This document shows, one piece after another, positions 1 through 8,421 of a stretch of DNA of 64,000 bases. The first letter of the stretch is position 1. Each line of letters opens with the position of its first letter. This DNA comes from Aldehydirespirator sp965220485. GTDB taxonomy: Bacteria; Actinomycetota; Acidimicrobiia; Acidimicrobiales; Aldehydirespiratoraceae. Under the pieces are notes generated by a model that had not been told where the DNA came from, ran no database searches, and saw nothing but the letters and a program-made list of their open reading frames with translations. The stretch is from positions 3,286,001 through 3,350,000 of the forward strand of contig OZ244832.1 in NCBI GenBank assembly GCA_965220485.1. Direction: 5' to 3'. The position numbers and the translations under genes are program-made.

Positions 1-194
1 ATCACCGCAGCCACGCCGCTGAGGGCCTCGGCCCGGGAGGTGTCGATGCTGCGGATGTCGGCGTGGGGGTGGGGGCTTCGCAGGATCCGGGCCTCGAGCA
101 TGCCGGGCAGCGCTACGTCGGTGGTGTAGAGGGCCGCGCCCGAGGTCCGCTCGTCCCATTGGTTGGGCCGGACCCGCTGGCCGATAACCGTCAA
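1..194 (-). CDS. Molybdopterin-binding large subunit of a xanthine dehydrogenase/CODH-type hydroxylase (N-terminal part only)
   Basis: Reading the minus strand from a TTG at 194 gives an open frame that runs off the window edge. The 64 visible residues match the start of the a/b hammerhead domain of xanthine dehydrogenase-family molybdenum subunits: a TSGAALYTTDV stretch, then PGMLEARILRSPHPHADI, then a GVAAV segment. A GAGG motif lies about 9 bases before the TTG, which decided the start. The gene follows the [2Fe-2S] subunit by 14 bases, so the two are probably co-transcribed and form one enzyme that hydroxylates an N-heterocycle or aldehyde. The catalytic region is outside the window and the substrate cannot be told. 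Confidence 0.8.
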   Translation of the reverse strand, partial: MTVIGQRVRPNQWDERTSGAALYTTDVALPGMLEARILRSPHPHADIRSIDTSRAEALSGVAAV

Positions 195-208
195 GGTTCC
201 GCGGCCTC

Positions 209-682
209 TCAGGCCCCGTCCGGTGTGACGAGACTGGCGGCGGCGTGCTGCACCGCAGTGACTATGCCGTTGTAGCCGGTGCAGCGGCAGAAGTTCCCGG
301 CCAGTGCCCGGCGGACCGCGTCACGGTCGGAGACGTCGCACTCGCCCGATTCGATGAGCTGATGGGCACGCACGACCAGTCCGGGCGTGCAATATCCGCA
401 CTGCAGCCCGCCCCAGTCGGCGAGCGCCTCCCGTAGAGCCGAGGCCTCGGTGGCTATGCCTTCGACGGTTCGTACCGGCTGATCGACCCGGGCCGCGAGC
501 ACCAGGCACGAAGGCACGGCCCGGTCACCCACCAGCACCGTGCACGCTCCGCAGTCGCCCCGGCCGCAAGCCTCCTTGGTGCCGAGTAGTTCCAGATGGT
601 CGCGCAGCAGATCCAGCAGCCTCGTCCCCGGGGCGGCGTCGACTGTGGTCTGGGTTCCGTTGACGGTCAGGCTGATGATCAC
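209..682 (-). CDS. [2Fe-2S] small subunit of a molybdenum hydroxylase
   Basis: The 157-residue protein starts at a GTG (VIISLTVNG). It has the two-cluster layout of xanthine dehydrogenase/CoxS small subunits. A plant-type ferredoxin cluster is seen in ACGRGDCGACTVL (about residues 38-50) with the fourth Cys at about 59. A C-terminal four-helix cluster domain shows CGYC (95-98) and CRC (132-134). The length is typical for the family. It passes electrons from the molybdenum site to FAD or another acceptor; no FAD subunit is visible, though one may lie beyond base 1. It sits 14 bases after the Rieske gene in the same direction, which suggests one operon. Confidence 0.9.
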   Translation of the reverse strand: MIISLTVNGTQTTVDAAPGTRLLDLLRDHLELLGTKEACGRGDCGACTVLVGDRAVPSCLVLAARVDQPVRTVEGIATEASALREALADWGGLQCGYCTPGLVVRAHQLIESGECDVSDRDAVRRALAGNFCRCTGYNGIVTAVQHAAASLVTPDGA

Positions 683-696
683 GCTGCAGGCCGGTT

Positions 697-1938
697 TCAC
701 ACGCTGGAGCCGGCGCAGTCGGCGGCGCGGTAGCGCTCCAGAAGCCACTCCGCGAGCTGGGATCGGAAGAAGTCCTGGCCGCTGAGCGGGCCCTGGGGCG
801 CGAAGCGCGATCCCATGCCCCGCTGGCTGGCCACCGCCACCGGCATGTCCTGGTCGTAGAAGAGCTCCACGCCCCGCTTGTGCTGCTCCAGGAGCTGCTC
901 GAAGAGCTTGAGCTTGGTGGTTGACTCCGGGAACAGGTATCCGAGCCTTCCGAGCGACTCGCCGGCCGAGACCGGCTGCACGGCCAGCCACTTGACCGAG
1001 TCGCTGTAGGCGCCGATCAGCAGGGAGGGGGCCACGTACAGGTAGACGACGCTCCAGCGGTCGTCTTCGTTCAGGGTCGGTATGGCAGGGAACAGCGTGG
1101 CCTGAGTGGGGTTCATGCCCCGGTCCTTGAAGCCTGTCCGACCCTTTCCCCCGATCCCGATCGATCCTGGCTCCAACGGCGGGAAGGTTCCGGCCAGCAG
1201 GGTCTCGTTGCTGGTGTCAGCCTCGGTGAAGTCGTATAGAGAGGAGTGCAGCCTCAGCGAGTGATAAGCGTCCATGAAGTTCTCGGCGAAGACCTTCCAG
1301 TTGAATGGCATCGGCAACATCTCGGGCTCGGTGGTGACCATCTCGTCGATGCAGTAGTTGGTGAGCATCTCGTCGAACGAAGCCAGCCTCGGTCCCAGCG
1401 ATACCGGATCGGCGGCGAACGAGCAGAAGACGAAGCCCTGCCATTCCTCGGTGGCGAGCTGGGGCAGGGAGATCTCCGAGCGCACGAAGCCGGGACGCTG
1501 GTGCATCTCCGGCGCGCCGATGAGACGGCCGTTGAGGTCGTAGGTCCACCAGTGGTAGGGGCACCGGAAGTTCCGGGTGGAGCCGCTGCACTCCGGGGGC
1601 GGGTCGAACCACTGGTCCTTGGGCCGCTCGGCAGGGGCGGTGATGCACATGGCCCGGTGCTGGCAGATCGAGGACATGACGTTGATGCGGCCGTCGCGGT
1701 TGCGCACCACGACCACCGGCTCGGTGCCCAGCAGCGTTGCCGTGAAGTAGTCGCCGGGCTCGGGTACCTGGCTGGAGCGACCCACGCACAGCCATTCGGT
1801 ATCGAACACCGCAGCCTTCTCGAAGGCGTAGAAACCGGCGTCGGTGTAGCAGGCCGGCGGAAGCCCGACAGCCTCGCTCACCGGGCGGGCGGCCGGCTCC
1901 ATCAGTTCCAGCGGGATCGGGCTGCGCATCGGTTTCAT
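697..1938 (-). CDS. Rieske non-heme iron oxygenase, alpha-subunit type
   Basis: This 413-residue protein has a Rieske [2Fe-2S] site with Cys92-x-His94 and Cys126-x2-His129. The 31-residue spacing between the pairs is longer than the usual 17-20 and includes a proline/charged insertion (about 103-120). The mononuclear iron site reads ENFMDAYH then H (Asn220, Asp223, His226, His231), the normal bridge arrangement. A C-terminal segment around DQDMPVAVASQRG fits the third iron ligand region. Such proteins oxygenate or oxidatively demethylate small substrates and need a separate reductase. It heads an operon with the molybdenum hydroxylase and is divergent from the BMP importer. The substrate is unknown. 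Confidence 0.9.
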   Translation of the reverse strand: MKPMRSPIPLELMEPAARPVSEAVGLPPACYTDAGFYAFEKAAVFDTEWLCVGRSSQVPEPGDYFTATLLGTEPVVVVRNRDGRINVMSSICQHRAMCITAPAERPKDQWFDPPPECSGSTRNFRCPYHWWTYDLNGRLIGAPEMHQRPGFVRSEISLPQLATEEWQGFVFCSFAADPVSLGPRLASFDEMLTNYCIDEMVTTEPEMLPMPFNWKVFAENFMDAYHSLRLHSSLYDFTEADTSNETLLAGTFPPLEPGSIGIGGKGRTGFKDRGMNPTQATLFPAIPTLNEDDRWSVVYLYVAPSLLIGAYSDSVKWLAVQPVSAGESLGRLGYLFPESTTKLKLFEQLLEQHKRGVELFYDQDMPVAVASQRGMGSRFAPQGPLSGQDFFRSQLAEWLLERYRAADCAGSSV

Positions 1939-2031
1939 CCCAGTTGCCTCCAGTCGCCGACGTGGGAGAAAGTACCGCTGGCCCGGTGAGACAGTAAAGA
2001 TGGGCCAGTGGTAACGTCCGCTCGTCGATGG

Positions 2032-2048
2032 GTCTGATTGTCAGACAA
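2032..2048. promoter_or_regulatory. Candidate GntR-family operator between divergent genes
   Basis: Two overlapping inverted repeats lie here: GTCTGA-TTG-TCAGAC (2032-2046) and TTGTC-A-GACAA (2038-2048). The second matches the TNGTNNNACNA pattern bound by FCD-type GntR regulators. It lies in the 145-base gap between the divergent Rieske gene and the BMP lipoprotein gene. Short palindromes of this size also occur by chance, and no GntR gene is in the window. Confidence 0.4.
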
Positions 2049-2083
2049 CGGCACGCAACGTGGTTCAAAACCCTGGAGGAAAC

Positions 2084-3166
2084 ATGAAGCGACACACGAT
2101 TATCTGGTTCGCAGCCGTGATGGCAGTGTTCGGACTGATCGCCTCAGCCTGTAGTGGCGACACCGACTCTGTCGAGGAAGCCGAAGCGGTTGCTGATCCG
2201 ATGGACTACAACGGCGACGGCGTGGTGCGCGTCGCGGTAGCTGTCGCCGGTGACGCCAACGACGGCGCCTACTACCAGGCTGCCGTTGACGGCGCCCGGG
2301 ACTTCACCACGGCCAATGGATACGCCGACCCGATCTACATCGACAAGATCGACCAGGCCGAGGCGGCCACCGAGCTGCGCAACCTCGCTGATCAGGGCGT
2401 CGACATCATCGTGGTCTCCTCTGGTGAGATCTCGGAGCCGTTGGCCGACCTGACCGAGGAATATCCCGAGATCTTCTGGTACTGCCGCTGCGAGGACACC
2501 TTCCCCGACCTGCCCGGTCTGGCCCAGTCCTCCGACAACAGCTCGGCTATCGAGTACATCGCCGGCTTCGCGGCCGGGCTGCTGCTGCAGGAGCGGGGCG
2601 GCGACAGCGTCTACATGCTCGGCGCCAGCAACGCCTCCTTCGAGGTGGAGACCGAGCTCGCCTTCCGTATGGGCCTGAAGGCGGTGGACGCGGACTACGA
2701 CATCCACTACGTGCCCACCGGTGCCCAACCCTTCGACTTCGACAACGTGGCCGGGGCCTCCGAGGCCTTCCACAACGCGGTCGCGGCGGGGGCCGACGCC
2801 ATCTACCCGTACCTGGGCGGCGCCCACAACCCGGTGATCGCCCTGGCCAACGAGGAGGGCCTCATCACGATGAGCGCGGGCGCCTCGGACGTGTGCACCC
2901 GCGAGGGCGACCTGAGCTGGGACATCGCCATCAAGTTCGACGGCGGCGACTACATCAGGGCAGTGTTCCCGCTGATCCAGCAGGGCCGGCTGAAGGAGGG
3001 TGAGAGGTTCCTCTTCAGCGTCGAGCCCGGCTCGGTGGCCGGTGCCGACATCTGCGAACCGACGACCGAGCAGGCCGAGGCGCTGGCGGCCGAGGTCGAG
3101 AAGGTGGCCACCGGGGTCTACGAGGACCAGTTCAACGAGATAAGGGGCATCGCCTACGGCGGCTGA
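2084..3166 (+). CDS. BMP-family substrate-binding lipoprotein of an ABC importer
   Basis: The chosen ATG at 2084 follows a strong GGAGGAAAC Shine-Dalgarno sequence. The N-terminus is a lipoprotein signal: MKRH, a hydrophobic stretch, then a lipobox ending at Cys23. The mature part has BMP/Med family features: repeated VAVAGDANDGAYYQAA-like start, DQGVDIIVVSSGE, and a GGAHNPVIALANEEG region. These proteins bind purine nucleosides or related ligands outside the membrane. It is the first gene of a four-gene importer (binding protein, ATPase, two permeases) of the NupN/YufN type. The 360-residue length is normal. Confidence 0.92.
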   Translation: MKRHTIIWFAAVMAVFGLIASACSGDTDSVEEAEAVADPMDYNGDGVVRVAVAVAGDANDGAYYQAAVDGARDFTTANGYADPIYIDKIDQAEAATELRNLADQGVDIIVVSSGEISEPLADLTEEYPEIFWYCRCEDTFPDLPGLAQSSDNSSAIEYIAGFAAGLLLQERGGDSVYMLGASNASFEVETELAFRMGLKAVDADYDIHYVPTGAQPFDFDNVAGASEAFHNAVAAGADAIYPYLGGAHNPVIALANEEGLITMSAGASDVCTREGDLSWDIAIKFDGGDYIRAVFPLIQQGRLKEGERFLFSVEPGSVAGADICEPTTEQAEALAAEVEKVATGVYEDQFNEIRGIAYGG

Positions 3167-3250
3167 CCCTTCCAGCGGCGACAAGCCGTTGACGCTCGCA
3201 GCGCAGCCGCGCGGGCATGTGAGGCACCCGCGCGACGAGGCGGCCCATTC

Positions 3251-3348
3251 CCCGCTCTTGTTCGCTGCGCTCACGGGCCGCTCGGGCCACGGCCTCGCTC
3301 GGCGGTTCGGGAGGATCCTCGTGACTTGCTTCCATCCGCTCGGCCTCT
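3251..3348 (-). repeat. Composite interspersed repeat, copy R1
   Basis: The core (3251-3300) reads CCCGCTCTTGTTCGCTGCGC, then TCACGGGCCGCTCGGGCC, then ACGGCCTCGCTC. The arm CATCCGCTCGGCCTCT is at 3333-3348. It lies between the BMP lipoprotein gene and its ATPase gene. Strand is given relative to copy R8 (GAGGCC arm first). Confidence 0.9.
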
Positions 3349-3358
3349 GGGCTCAGCA

Positions 3359-5011
3359 GTGAGCGAGACATTGGACGCGGCGGGCGCCGGAGCCGATCCG
3401 GCGCCCGCCATCTGGCTGCGCGGGATCGACAAGCGCTTCGGCGCCATCGTCGCGTGCAACGACGTCGAGTTGCGCCTGCACCGCGGCCGCATCCACGGCA
3501 TCCTCGGCGAGAACGGGGCGGGCAAGTCGACGCTGATGAAGATCGTCATCGGGCTGGTCAGCCCCGATGGCGGTGAGGTCCACATCGACGGCACCAGGCG
3601 GTTCATCCGTGATCCGCTCGACGCGGCCCGGCACGGCATCGGCATGGTCCACCAGCACTTCAGCCTGGTGGAGGCGCTGACCGTGTGGGAGAACGTGATC
3701 CTCGGCGAGGCCGGGTCGCTCGACCGCAAGGCGGCCCGCCGGCGGGTGGTCGACATCAGCGAGCACTACGGATTGGGGGTCGATCCCGACGCCCGGGTGG
3801 CCAACCTCCCGGCCGGAGTGCGACAGCGGGTGGAGATCATCAAGTGCCTCCGACGCGACCCCGACATCATCATCTTCGACGAGCCCACGTCGGTGCTCAC
3901 CCCGGCTGAGTCCGAGCAGCTGTTCGCGGTGCTTCGCACGGCCGTGCAGGACGAGAACAAGGCGGTCGCGCTGATCAGCCACAAGCTCGACGAGGTACTG
4001 CACTCCACCGACGAGATCACCATCATGCGGACCGGGAGCGTGGTCGCGCACCTGGAGACCTCCGAAGCCACCGCGGCGGGACTCGCTCGAGCCATGGTCG
4101 GCCGGGAGGTGTCGCTGCGCTCCGAGGCCGCGGCTCTGGGCCTGGTGGAGGAGATCGTGGAGGAGATCGAAGCCCTCTCCGATCATCACCCTGGGCCAGA
4201 GCGGCCCGTGAGCGCAGCGAACAGGAGCGGGATGGAGGTCACTTCATCCGAGGCGGTCCCCGCCCTGTCGATGGCCGATGTGGTGGTTCGGGGGTCGGAC
4301 GGCTCGGTGGCTCTCGACGGGCTGACCCTGGACGTTCCCGCGGGCACGATCGTGGGTGTGGCCGGCGTGGAGGGCAACGGTCAGGCTGCCCTGACCGAGG
4401 TGCTGTCCAGCTTGAGGCCCATCACCGAGGGCACCATCGAGGTCGCAGGGAGGCCGGTCGTTTCCGGTCGGGCCGGGGCAATGGCCCGAGCCGGCGTGGC
4501 CGTGATCCCCGCGGACCGCCACGATTCGGGTTGCGTGCTGGACATGACGGTTGCCGAGAATCTCTTCCTGATCGATATCGAGAGCATGGCCAACATGGGG
4601 TTCTACGACCAGGCCGGCTTGAACGGCAAGGCCCAAGAACTGATCGACGAGTTCGAGATCCAGACCTCTGGTCCGAGCGCGCCCTTCTTCACCCTCTCGG
4701 GAGGCAACCAGCAGCGGGTCGTGCTGGCCCGGGAGCTCAGCGCCGATCCGCAGGTGCTCCTGGCCGACCAGCCGACGCACGGTCTCGATGTGGGCGCCAT
4801 CGAGTACATCAGCGACCGGCTGCGCAAGGTGGCCGACGACGGGGTGGGCGTGCTGCTCATATCCAGCGAGCTGGAGGAGCTGCTGCACCTGGCCGACACC
4901 ATCGTCGTGCTGTTCAGGGGCAGGATCGTCGGGCAGATGGCCCGCGACGAGGTCGACCTGGAGAATCTGGGAATGCTCATGGGCGGTGCTGCCGAGGTCG
5001 GTACGGGCTGA
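3359..5011 (+). CDS. Duplicated ABC ATPase of the BMP-type importer
   Basis: This 550-residue protein has two ABC domains and energises import. Domain 1 has Walker A GENGAGKST (about 50-58), a degenerate signature (LPAGVRQRVEI) and Walker B IIIFDEPTSVL. Domain 2 has a degenerate Walker A (GVEGNGQ), a canonical LSGGNQQRV signature and Walker B LLADQPTHGLD. This asymmetry is usual in the RbsA/NupO class. The start is uncertain: GTG 3359 is given, but a TTG at 3326 is in frame within repeat R1. The linker between domains (about residues 278-292, GPERPVSAANRSG) is encoded by a copy of the interspersed repeat. The stop overlaps the next start (TGATG). Confidence 0.92.
   Translation: MSETLDAAGAGADPAPAIWLRGIDKRFGAIVACNDVELRLHRGRIHGILGENGAGKSTLMKIVIGLVSPDGGEVHIDGTRRFIRDPLDAARHGIGMVHQHFSLVEALTVWENVILGEAGSLDRKAARRRVVDISEHYGLGVDPDARVANLPAGVRQRVEIIKCLRRDPDIIIFDEPTSVLTPAESEQLFAVLRTAVQDENKAVALISHKLDEVLHSTDEITIMRTGSVVAHLETSEATAAGLARAMVGREVSLRSEAAALGLVEEIVEEIEALSDHHPGPERPVSAANRSGMEVTSSEAVPALSMADVVVRGSDGSVALDGLTLDVPAGTIVGVAGVEGNGQAALTEVLSSLRPITEGTIEVAGRPVVSGRAGAMARAGVAVIPADRHDSGCVLDMTVAENLFLIDIESMANMGFYDQAGLNGKAQELIDEFEIQTSGPSAPFFTLSGGNQQRVVLARELSADPQVLLADQPTHGLDVGAIEYISDRLRKVADDGVGVLLISSELEELLHLADTIVVLFRGRIVGQMARDEVDLENLGMLMGGAAEVGTG
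4192..4231 (+). repeat. Interspersed repeat core, copy R2, inside a coding sequence
   Basis: The bases GGGCCAGAGCGGCCCGTGAG followed by CGCAGCGAACAGGAGCGGGA match the repeat core. The copy is translated in frame as part of the linker between the two ABC domains. No arm is seen beside it. Confidence 0.85.
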
Positions 5012-6102
5012 TGATGTACTCCAAGGCCCGGGAGGCAGGCGTCGTGGCCGGGCTGTATCTCGGCAGCGTTGCCGTGGCCCTGATCGTGTCGGCCGCGCTG
5101 GTGGCGATCACCGGAGGCTCGTGGCAGGAGGTCTTCTCGGCTCTGCTGGACGGCAGCCTGAGGGCGCCCGGACGATGGGGCGACACCCTGGGCGTGGCCG
5201 CGCCGCTGATCCTCGTCGGGTTGGGCACGGTCATCGGCGGCCGGGCCGGTCTGATCAACATCGGTCAGGAGGGTCAGCTCACCTTCGGGGCGGCGGTGGC
5301 CATGTACGCGGGCCTCAACCTGGTCGGCCCCGGACCCTTCGCCCTAGTGGCCATGCTGTTGATCGGCCTGGCCGCCGGAGCGTTCTGGGCGGGCATCGCG
5401 GGTGTGCTGCTGTACTGGCGCCGGGTGCCGGAGGTGCTGACCACGCTGCTGCTGGTCACTGTGGGTGCGCAGGTGGTTGGCTTCGCCCTCCAACGACAGT
5501 GGCTGCTGCTCGCACCCATCGAAGGCCGTTCGTCGCGCAACATCGTGAGCGAGCAGCTCGACCTTGGTCGCCGGATCGGCCGGATCGAGATGTTCGGCAA
5601 CGAGTTCCCCATCAGCGTGTTCTTCGCTCTCGCGTTCGTGGTGGTCGTGGCGGTGGTGCTGGGTCGCACGACCTGGGGGTTCAAGCTGCGGATGCTCGGC
5701 CGAAACCCCCGAACGGCCCAGCGCGCCGGGGTGTCCGAGTGGCGCTACGGCATGGCCGGCCTGCTGCTGTCGGGGGGCTTCGCCGGACTGGCGGGGTCGG
5801 TGATGGTGGCCGGAGGCGACTTCGGCAACTACCGGATGGTGCCCGGCTTCGCGGTGAACATCGGCTTCGACGGGCTGCTGGTGGCCCTGGTGGCCCGGCA
5901 GAGGCCACTGCTGGTCGTGCCGCTGGCCCTCGCGTTCGCCGGCCTGCGGACCGGTTCCGGATTCCTGGCCGCTACCGGGGTGGAGCGCGAGATCACCCAG
6001 ATCGTCCAGTCCCTGCTGGTTCTGGCCCTCCTGGTTCCCCCGGCCATCCTCTTCATACGCGAGCGGCGACGGGCCCTGGCCGCCATGACTGCGAGGACCT
6101 GA
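5011..6102 (+). CDS. ABC transporter permease (BMP/nucleoside type), first
   Basis: The ATG at 5011 shares a base with the ATPase stop codon, so the two are translationally coupled. The 363-residue product is very hydrophobic with about eight to ten membrane segments. It carries the BPD_transp_2 family signature, seen as GLINIGQEGQLTFGAAVAMY and the later RMLGRNPRTAQRAGVS cytoplasmic loop. This family includes the permeases of ribose, branched-chain amino acid and nucleoside (YufP/NupP) importers. It pairs with the next gene to form the channel. Confidence 0.93.
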   Translation: MMYSKAREAGVVAGLYLGSVAVALIVSAALVAITGGSWQEVFSALLDGSLRAPGRWGDTLGVAAPLILVGLGTVIGGRAGLINIGQEGQLTFGAAVAMYAGLNLVGPGPFALVAMLLIGLAAGAFWAGIAGVLLYWRRVPEVLTTLLLVTVGAQVVGFALQRQWLLLAPIEGRSSRNIVSEQLDLGRRIGRIEMFGNEFPISVFFALAFVVVVAVVLGRTTWGFKLRMLGRNPRTAQRAGVSEWRYGMAGLLLSGGFAGLAGSVMVAGGDFGNYRMVPGFAVNIGFDGLLVALVARQRPLLVVPLALAFAGLRTGSGFLAATGVEREITQIVQSLLVLALLVPPAILFIRERRRALAAMTART

Positions 6103-6105
6103 GCT

Positions 6106-7041
6106 ATGGAAGCCCTCTTCAGTGCCCTGGCCGACGTCTTCGGAACCGACGTCACCTATTCGAGCGCGGCCCGCTTCGCGGCGCTGCTGGCGTTCTGCGC
6201 GCTGGGCGAGACCATCGCCGAGCGGGCCGGCACCCTGAACATCTCCACCGAGGCGATGATCCTGGCCGGGGCGTTCGCGGCCGCGGTCGGATTCGACCTC
6301 ACCGACCGCGTCACCATCGGGTTGCTGTTCGCGATGGCGGCCGGGCTGGTGATCGCCATCGTCCACGCCAACCTGAGTCACCGGCTCACGGCCAACACGT
6401 TCGTGGTGGGACTGACCCTCAACATCCTGGTGCTGGGTTTGGCCACCTTCTTGAACCGGAACCTGGAGCCTCACTCGAAGCGGGCCCACGTGTTCGAGGT
6501 TCCGATCCTGTCGGACATCCCGCTGGTCGGTCCGGCGCTGTTCGGGCAGTCGTGGCCCTTCTACCTCGTCTACCCGTTGATCCCGCTGTCGTTCTGGCTG
6601 CTGTACCGCACTCGCTGGGGGCTGGAAGTGCGAGCCGTGGGCGAGAACCCGCAGGCCGCCGACGTGTCGGGCATCGACGTCAACAAGCGCCGGCGCCAGG
6701 GGGTCTACCTGAGCGGGATCACCAGCGGGCTCGGCGGCGGCTACCTGCTGCTGGGGCAGGTGGGACTGTTCGAGGAGCAGATCGTGGGCGGCCGGGGCTT
6801 CATCGCCATCGCGGCCTTGATCTTCGGTGGCTGGACGCTGCGGGGCGCGGTGGCCGGCTGCCTGCTGTTCGGTGCGGTGGACTCGTTCCGGTTGAGCCTG
6901 CCGACGGTCGGCTACGAGGTGAACGCCGAGATGTTGCAGGCACTGCCCTTCGTGGTCACCATTGCGACCGTGGCCGTGTTCGCCCACCGGACCCGCCAGC
7001 CGGCCGCTCTGGCCCGTCCGTTCATCCGCGGCCTTACCTAG
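6106..7041 (+). CDS. ABC transporter permease (BMP/nucleoside type), second
   Basis: This 311-residue membrane protein starts three bases after the first permease. It shows the matching family signature (ERAGTLNISTEAMILAGAF) and loop (VRAVGENPQAADVSGIDV) of YufQ/NupQ-type permeases. It completes the importer. Its TAG stop directly abuts the arm of repeat R3, so the repeat begins at the end of the operon. Confidence 0.93.
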   Translation: MEALFSALADVFGTDVTYSSAARFAALLAFCALGETIAERAGTLNISTEAMILAGAFAAAVGFDLTDRVTIGLLFAMAAGLVIAIVHANLSHRLTANTFVVGLTLNILVLGLATFLNRNLEPHSKRAHVFEVPILSDIPLVGPALFGQSWPFYLVYPLIPLSFWLLYRTRWGLEVRAVGENPQAADVSGIDVNKRRRQGVYLSGITSGLGGGYLLLGQVGLFEEQIVGGRGFIAIAALIFGGWTLRGAVAGCLLFGAVDSFRLSLPTVGYEVNAEMLQALPFVVTIATVAVFAHRTRQPAALARPFIRGLT

Positions 7042-7182
7042 AGGCCGAGCGGACAGGGCCCAGTCGATGAGGATCTCACAGGGCGCTGAGCGAGGCCCCG
7101 GGCCCGAGCGGCCCGTGAGCGTAGCGAAGTCAAGCGGGAAGCAGGGCCCGAGTGGCCCGTGAGCGAAGCGAACAAGAGCGGA
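7041..7182 (+). repeat. Composite interspersed repeat, copy R3 (arm plus two cores)
   Basis: The arm GAGGCCGAGCGGACAGG starts at 7041, touching the permease stop codon. A first core (about 7087-7139) and a second core (about 7144-7182, ending AACAAGAGCGGA) follow. This copy has diverged more than the others (GTAGCGAAGTCAAGCGGG in the first core). Confidence 0.85.
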
Positions 7183-7219
7183 AGACCGGAGGGGCGGGCA
7201 GATTGGCCGGGGAGGTGAC

Positions 7220-7885
7220 GTGAGGCCGGATGCTGGCGGCACCGACGACCGCAGGAGCTTGCGGTCCCGGATCATTCTGGTGGCCGTGGTGGCGGTGGTG
7301 GTCGTGCTCTGGGTGATGTCGGGGCTCGGCGCGATCGAGGTGCCCTACCTGTTCTCGGGCACCGATGCCACCAGGCTGGTGGTGAGCGACGAGTCCGACG
7401 ACTGCCGGATGGCTGGGCGGGACTGGGGCGAGCGTTGCGACGCCGCCGCCGACATCTCCACCGTCACCGTGTGGCGGGTGGGACAGGGGACCCTGATGCT
7501 CGAGCTGGAGTTGGCCGAGGCTCCGGAGCTCGGGCCCGACGTGGAGTGGACAACTGACTTCTTTGCGGAGGCGCAGAACGCCTTCACCGACCACGGCATC
7601 ATCTGCGGGCTGTCCAACGTGGTCGAGGGCGGTGAGCCCACCAGCGAGGCGGTCGCGTATGCGCTGGAGTTCCGCTTCTCGACCGAGCAACTGGGTTCCG
7701 AGGCCTGCGACGGCTGGCTGGAGGGCTCGAGGGTGAGCTTCGCCGTCGATGTGACCGGGCAGCCCGTCGATGCCCAGTTCCGGCTGAGGGGCTTCGTGCG
7801 GCTGGAGTATCCCGGCGATCCGGACCATTTCGGGTCCGACGACGACTTCATAGTCAGGACGACACTGGCCGACCTGCCCCGTTGA
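7220..7885 (+). CDS. Hypothetical membrane-anchored protein (intact paralog)
   Basis: GTG 7220 follows a GGGGAGGTGAC Shine-Dalgarno sequence. The 221-residue protein has a short charged N-terminus, one membrane segment (about 18-35, rich in V), and an outer domain with Cys residues in a CRMAGRDWGERC stretch and at GIICGLS and EACDGW. I recognise no family. A second, broken copy lies at 9985-10647, and both copies are followed on the opposite strand by an F420 oxidoreductase, so the pair was duplicated as a block. The intact frame beside a decayed copy argues that this one is functional. Confidence 0.65.
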   Translation: MRPDAGGTDDRRSLRSRIILVAVVAVVVVLWVMSGLGAIEVPYLFSGTDATRLVVSDESDDCRMAGRDWGERCDAAADISTVTVWRVGQGTLMLELELAEAPELGPDVEWTTDFFAEAQNAFTDHGIICGLSNVVEGGEPTSEAVAYALEFRFSTEQLGSEACDGWLEGSRVSFAVDVTGQPVDAQFRLRGFVRLEYPGDPDHFGSDDDFIVRTTLADLPR

Positions 7886-7958
7886 TCGCGCCCGCGCGTG
7901 CTGTGGCTAGGCGGCTGCGCGGATAGGTGAGAGTCCGCCGCGTCGCAGCGGTGTCATT

Positions 7959-8047
7959 CCCGCTCTTGTTCGCTGCGCTCACGGGCCGCTCGGGCCACGG
8001 CCTCGCGCCGTATGGGCCGCGTTGTCCCGCCTATTCGCTCGGCCTCT
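7959..8047 (-). repeat. Composite interspersed repeat, copy R4
   Basis: The core is at 7959-8008 (CCCGCTCTTGTTCGCTGCGC and onward). The arm CTATTCGCTCGGCCTCT is at 8031-8047. The arm supplies the stop codon of the truncated oxidoreductase fragment that follows. Confidence 0.9.
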
Positions 8048-8421
8048 AGCAGCCGGTGGCGATGGAGACCACTTCGGACAGCAGGGCGCGGTTGGCGGCC
8101 GGGCCGGGCGAGATGATGTTCACGAAGAAGGCGTCGAGACGGTGCGCGCCGATCAGGTGCTCCAGTTGGCTGCGGCACTCCGCGGGTGTGCCCGCAATCT
8201 GGTACTCGGCCACCAATTCGTCGGTCACGAGCTGCCCGGCGGCCTCGGGGCCGCCCTCGGTGAAGGCCTGCTTCAGGCCGGCTATCTCGGCTTCGCTGAG
8301 GCCGAGGTTCTTGAGGATCCGGGGTGGCTGTCCATGATGGCGTAGCCGTAGAGGTGCTTGGCCTCCTCGATCATCTCAGGCTTGTATGCCAGCCGGTCCA
8401 GGTAGACGCGGGTCAGCGGGG
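8046..8421 (-). pseudogene. C-terminal fragment of an F420-dependent LLM oxidoreductase
   Basis: This stretch matches the 3-prime third of the intact gene at 12773-13771 at well over 90% by eye, including VTDELVAEYQIAGTPAEC and DAFFVNIISPGPAAN. One G is missing near 8325 (CCGGGGTGGCTG against CCGGGGCGGGCTG), which shifts the frame. The rest of the gene is lost where the transposase remnant begins at about 8422. The last codons differ because repeat R4 supplies the stop. It is a dead duplicate. Confidence 0.88.

Noticed and set aside
4788..7275. Very long open frames on both strands (for example 760 codons on plus and 643 on minus) across the importer genes
   Set aside because: They are shadows of the three importer genes in other frames, with Arg/Pro/Gly-rich composition and no family features. 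High GC makes stop codons rare.
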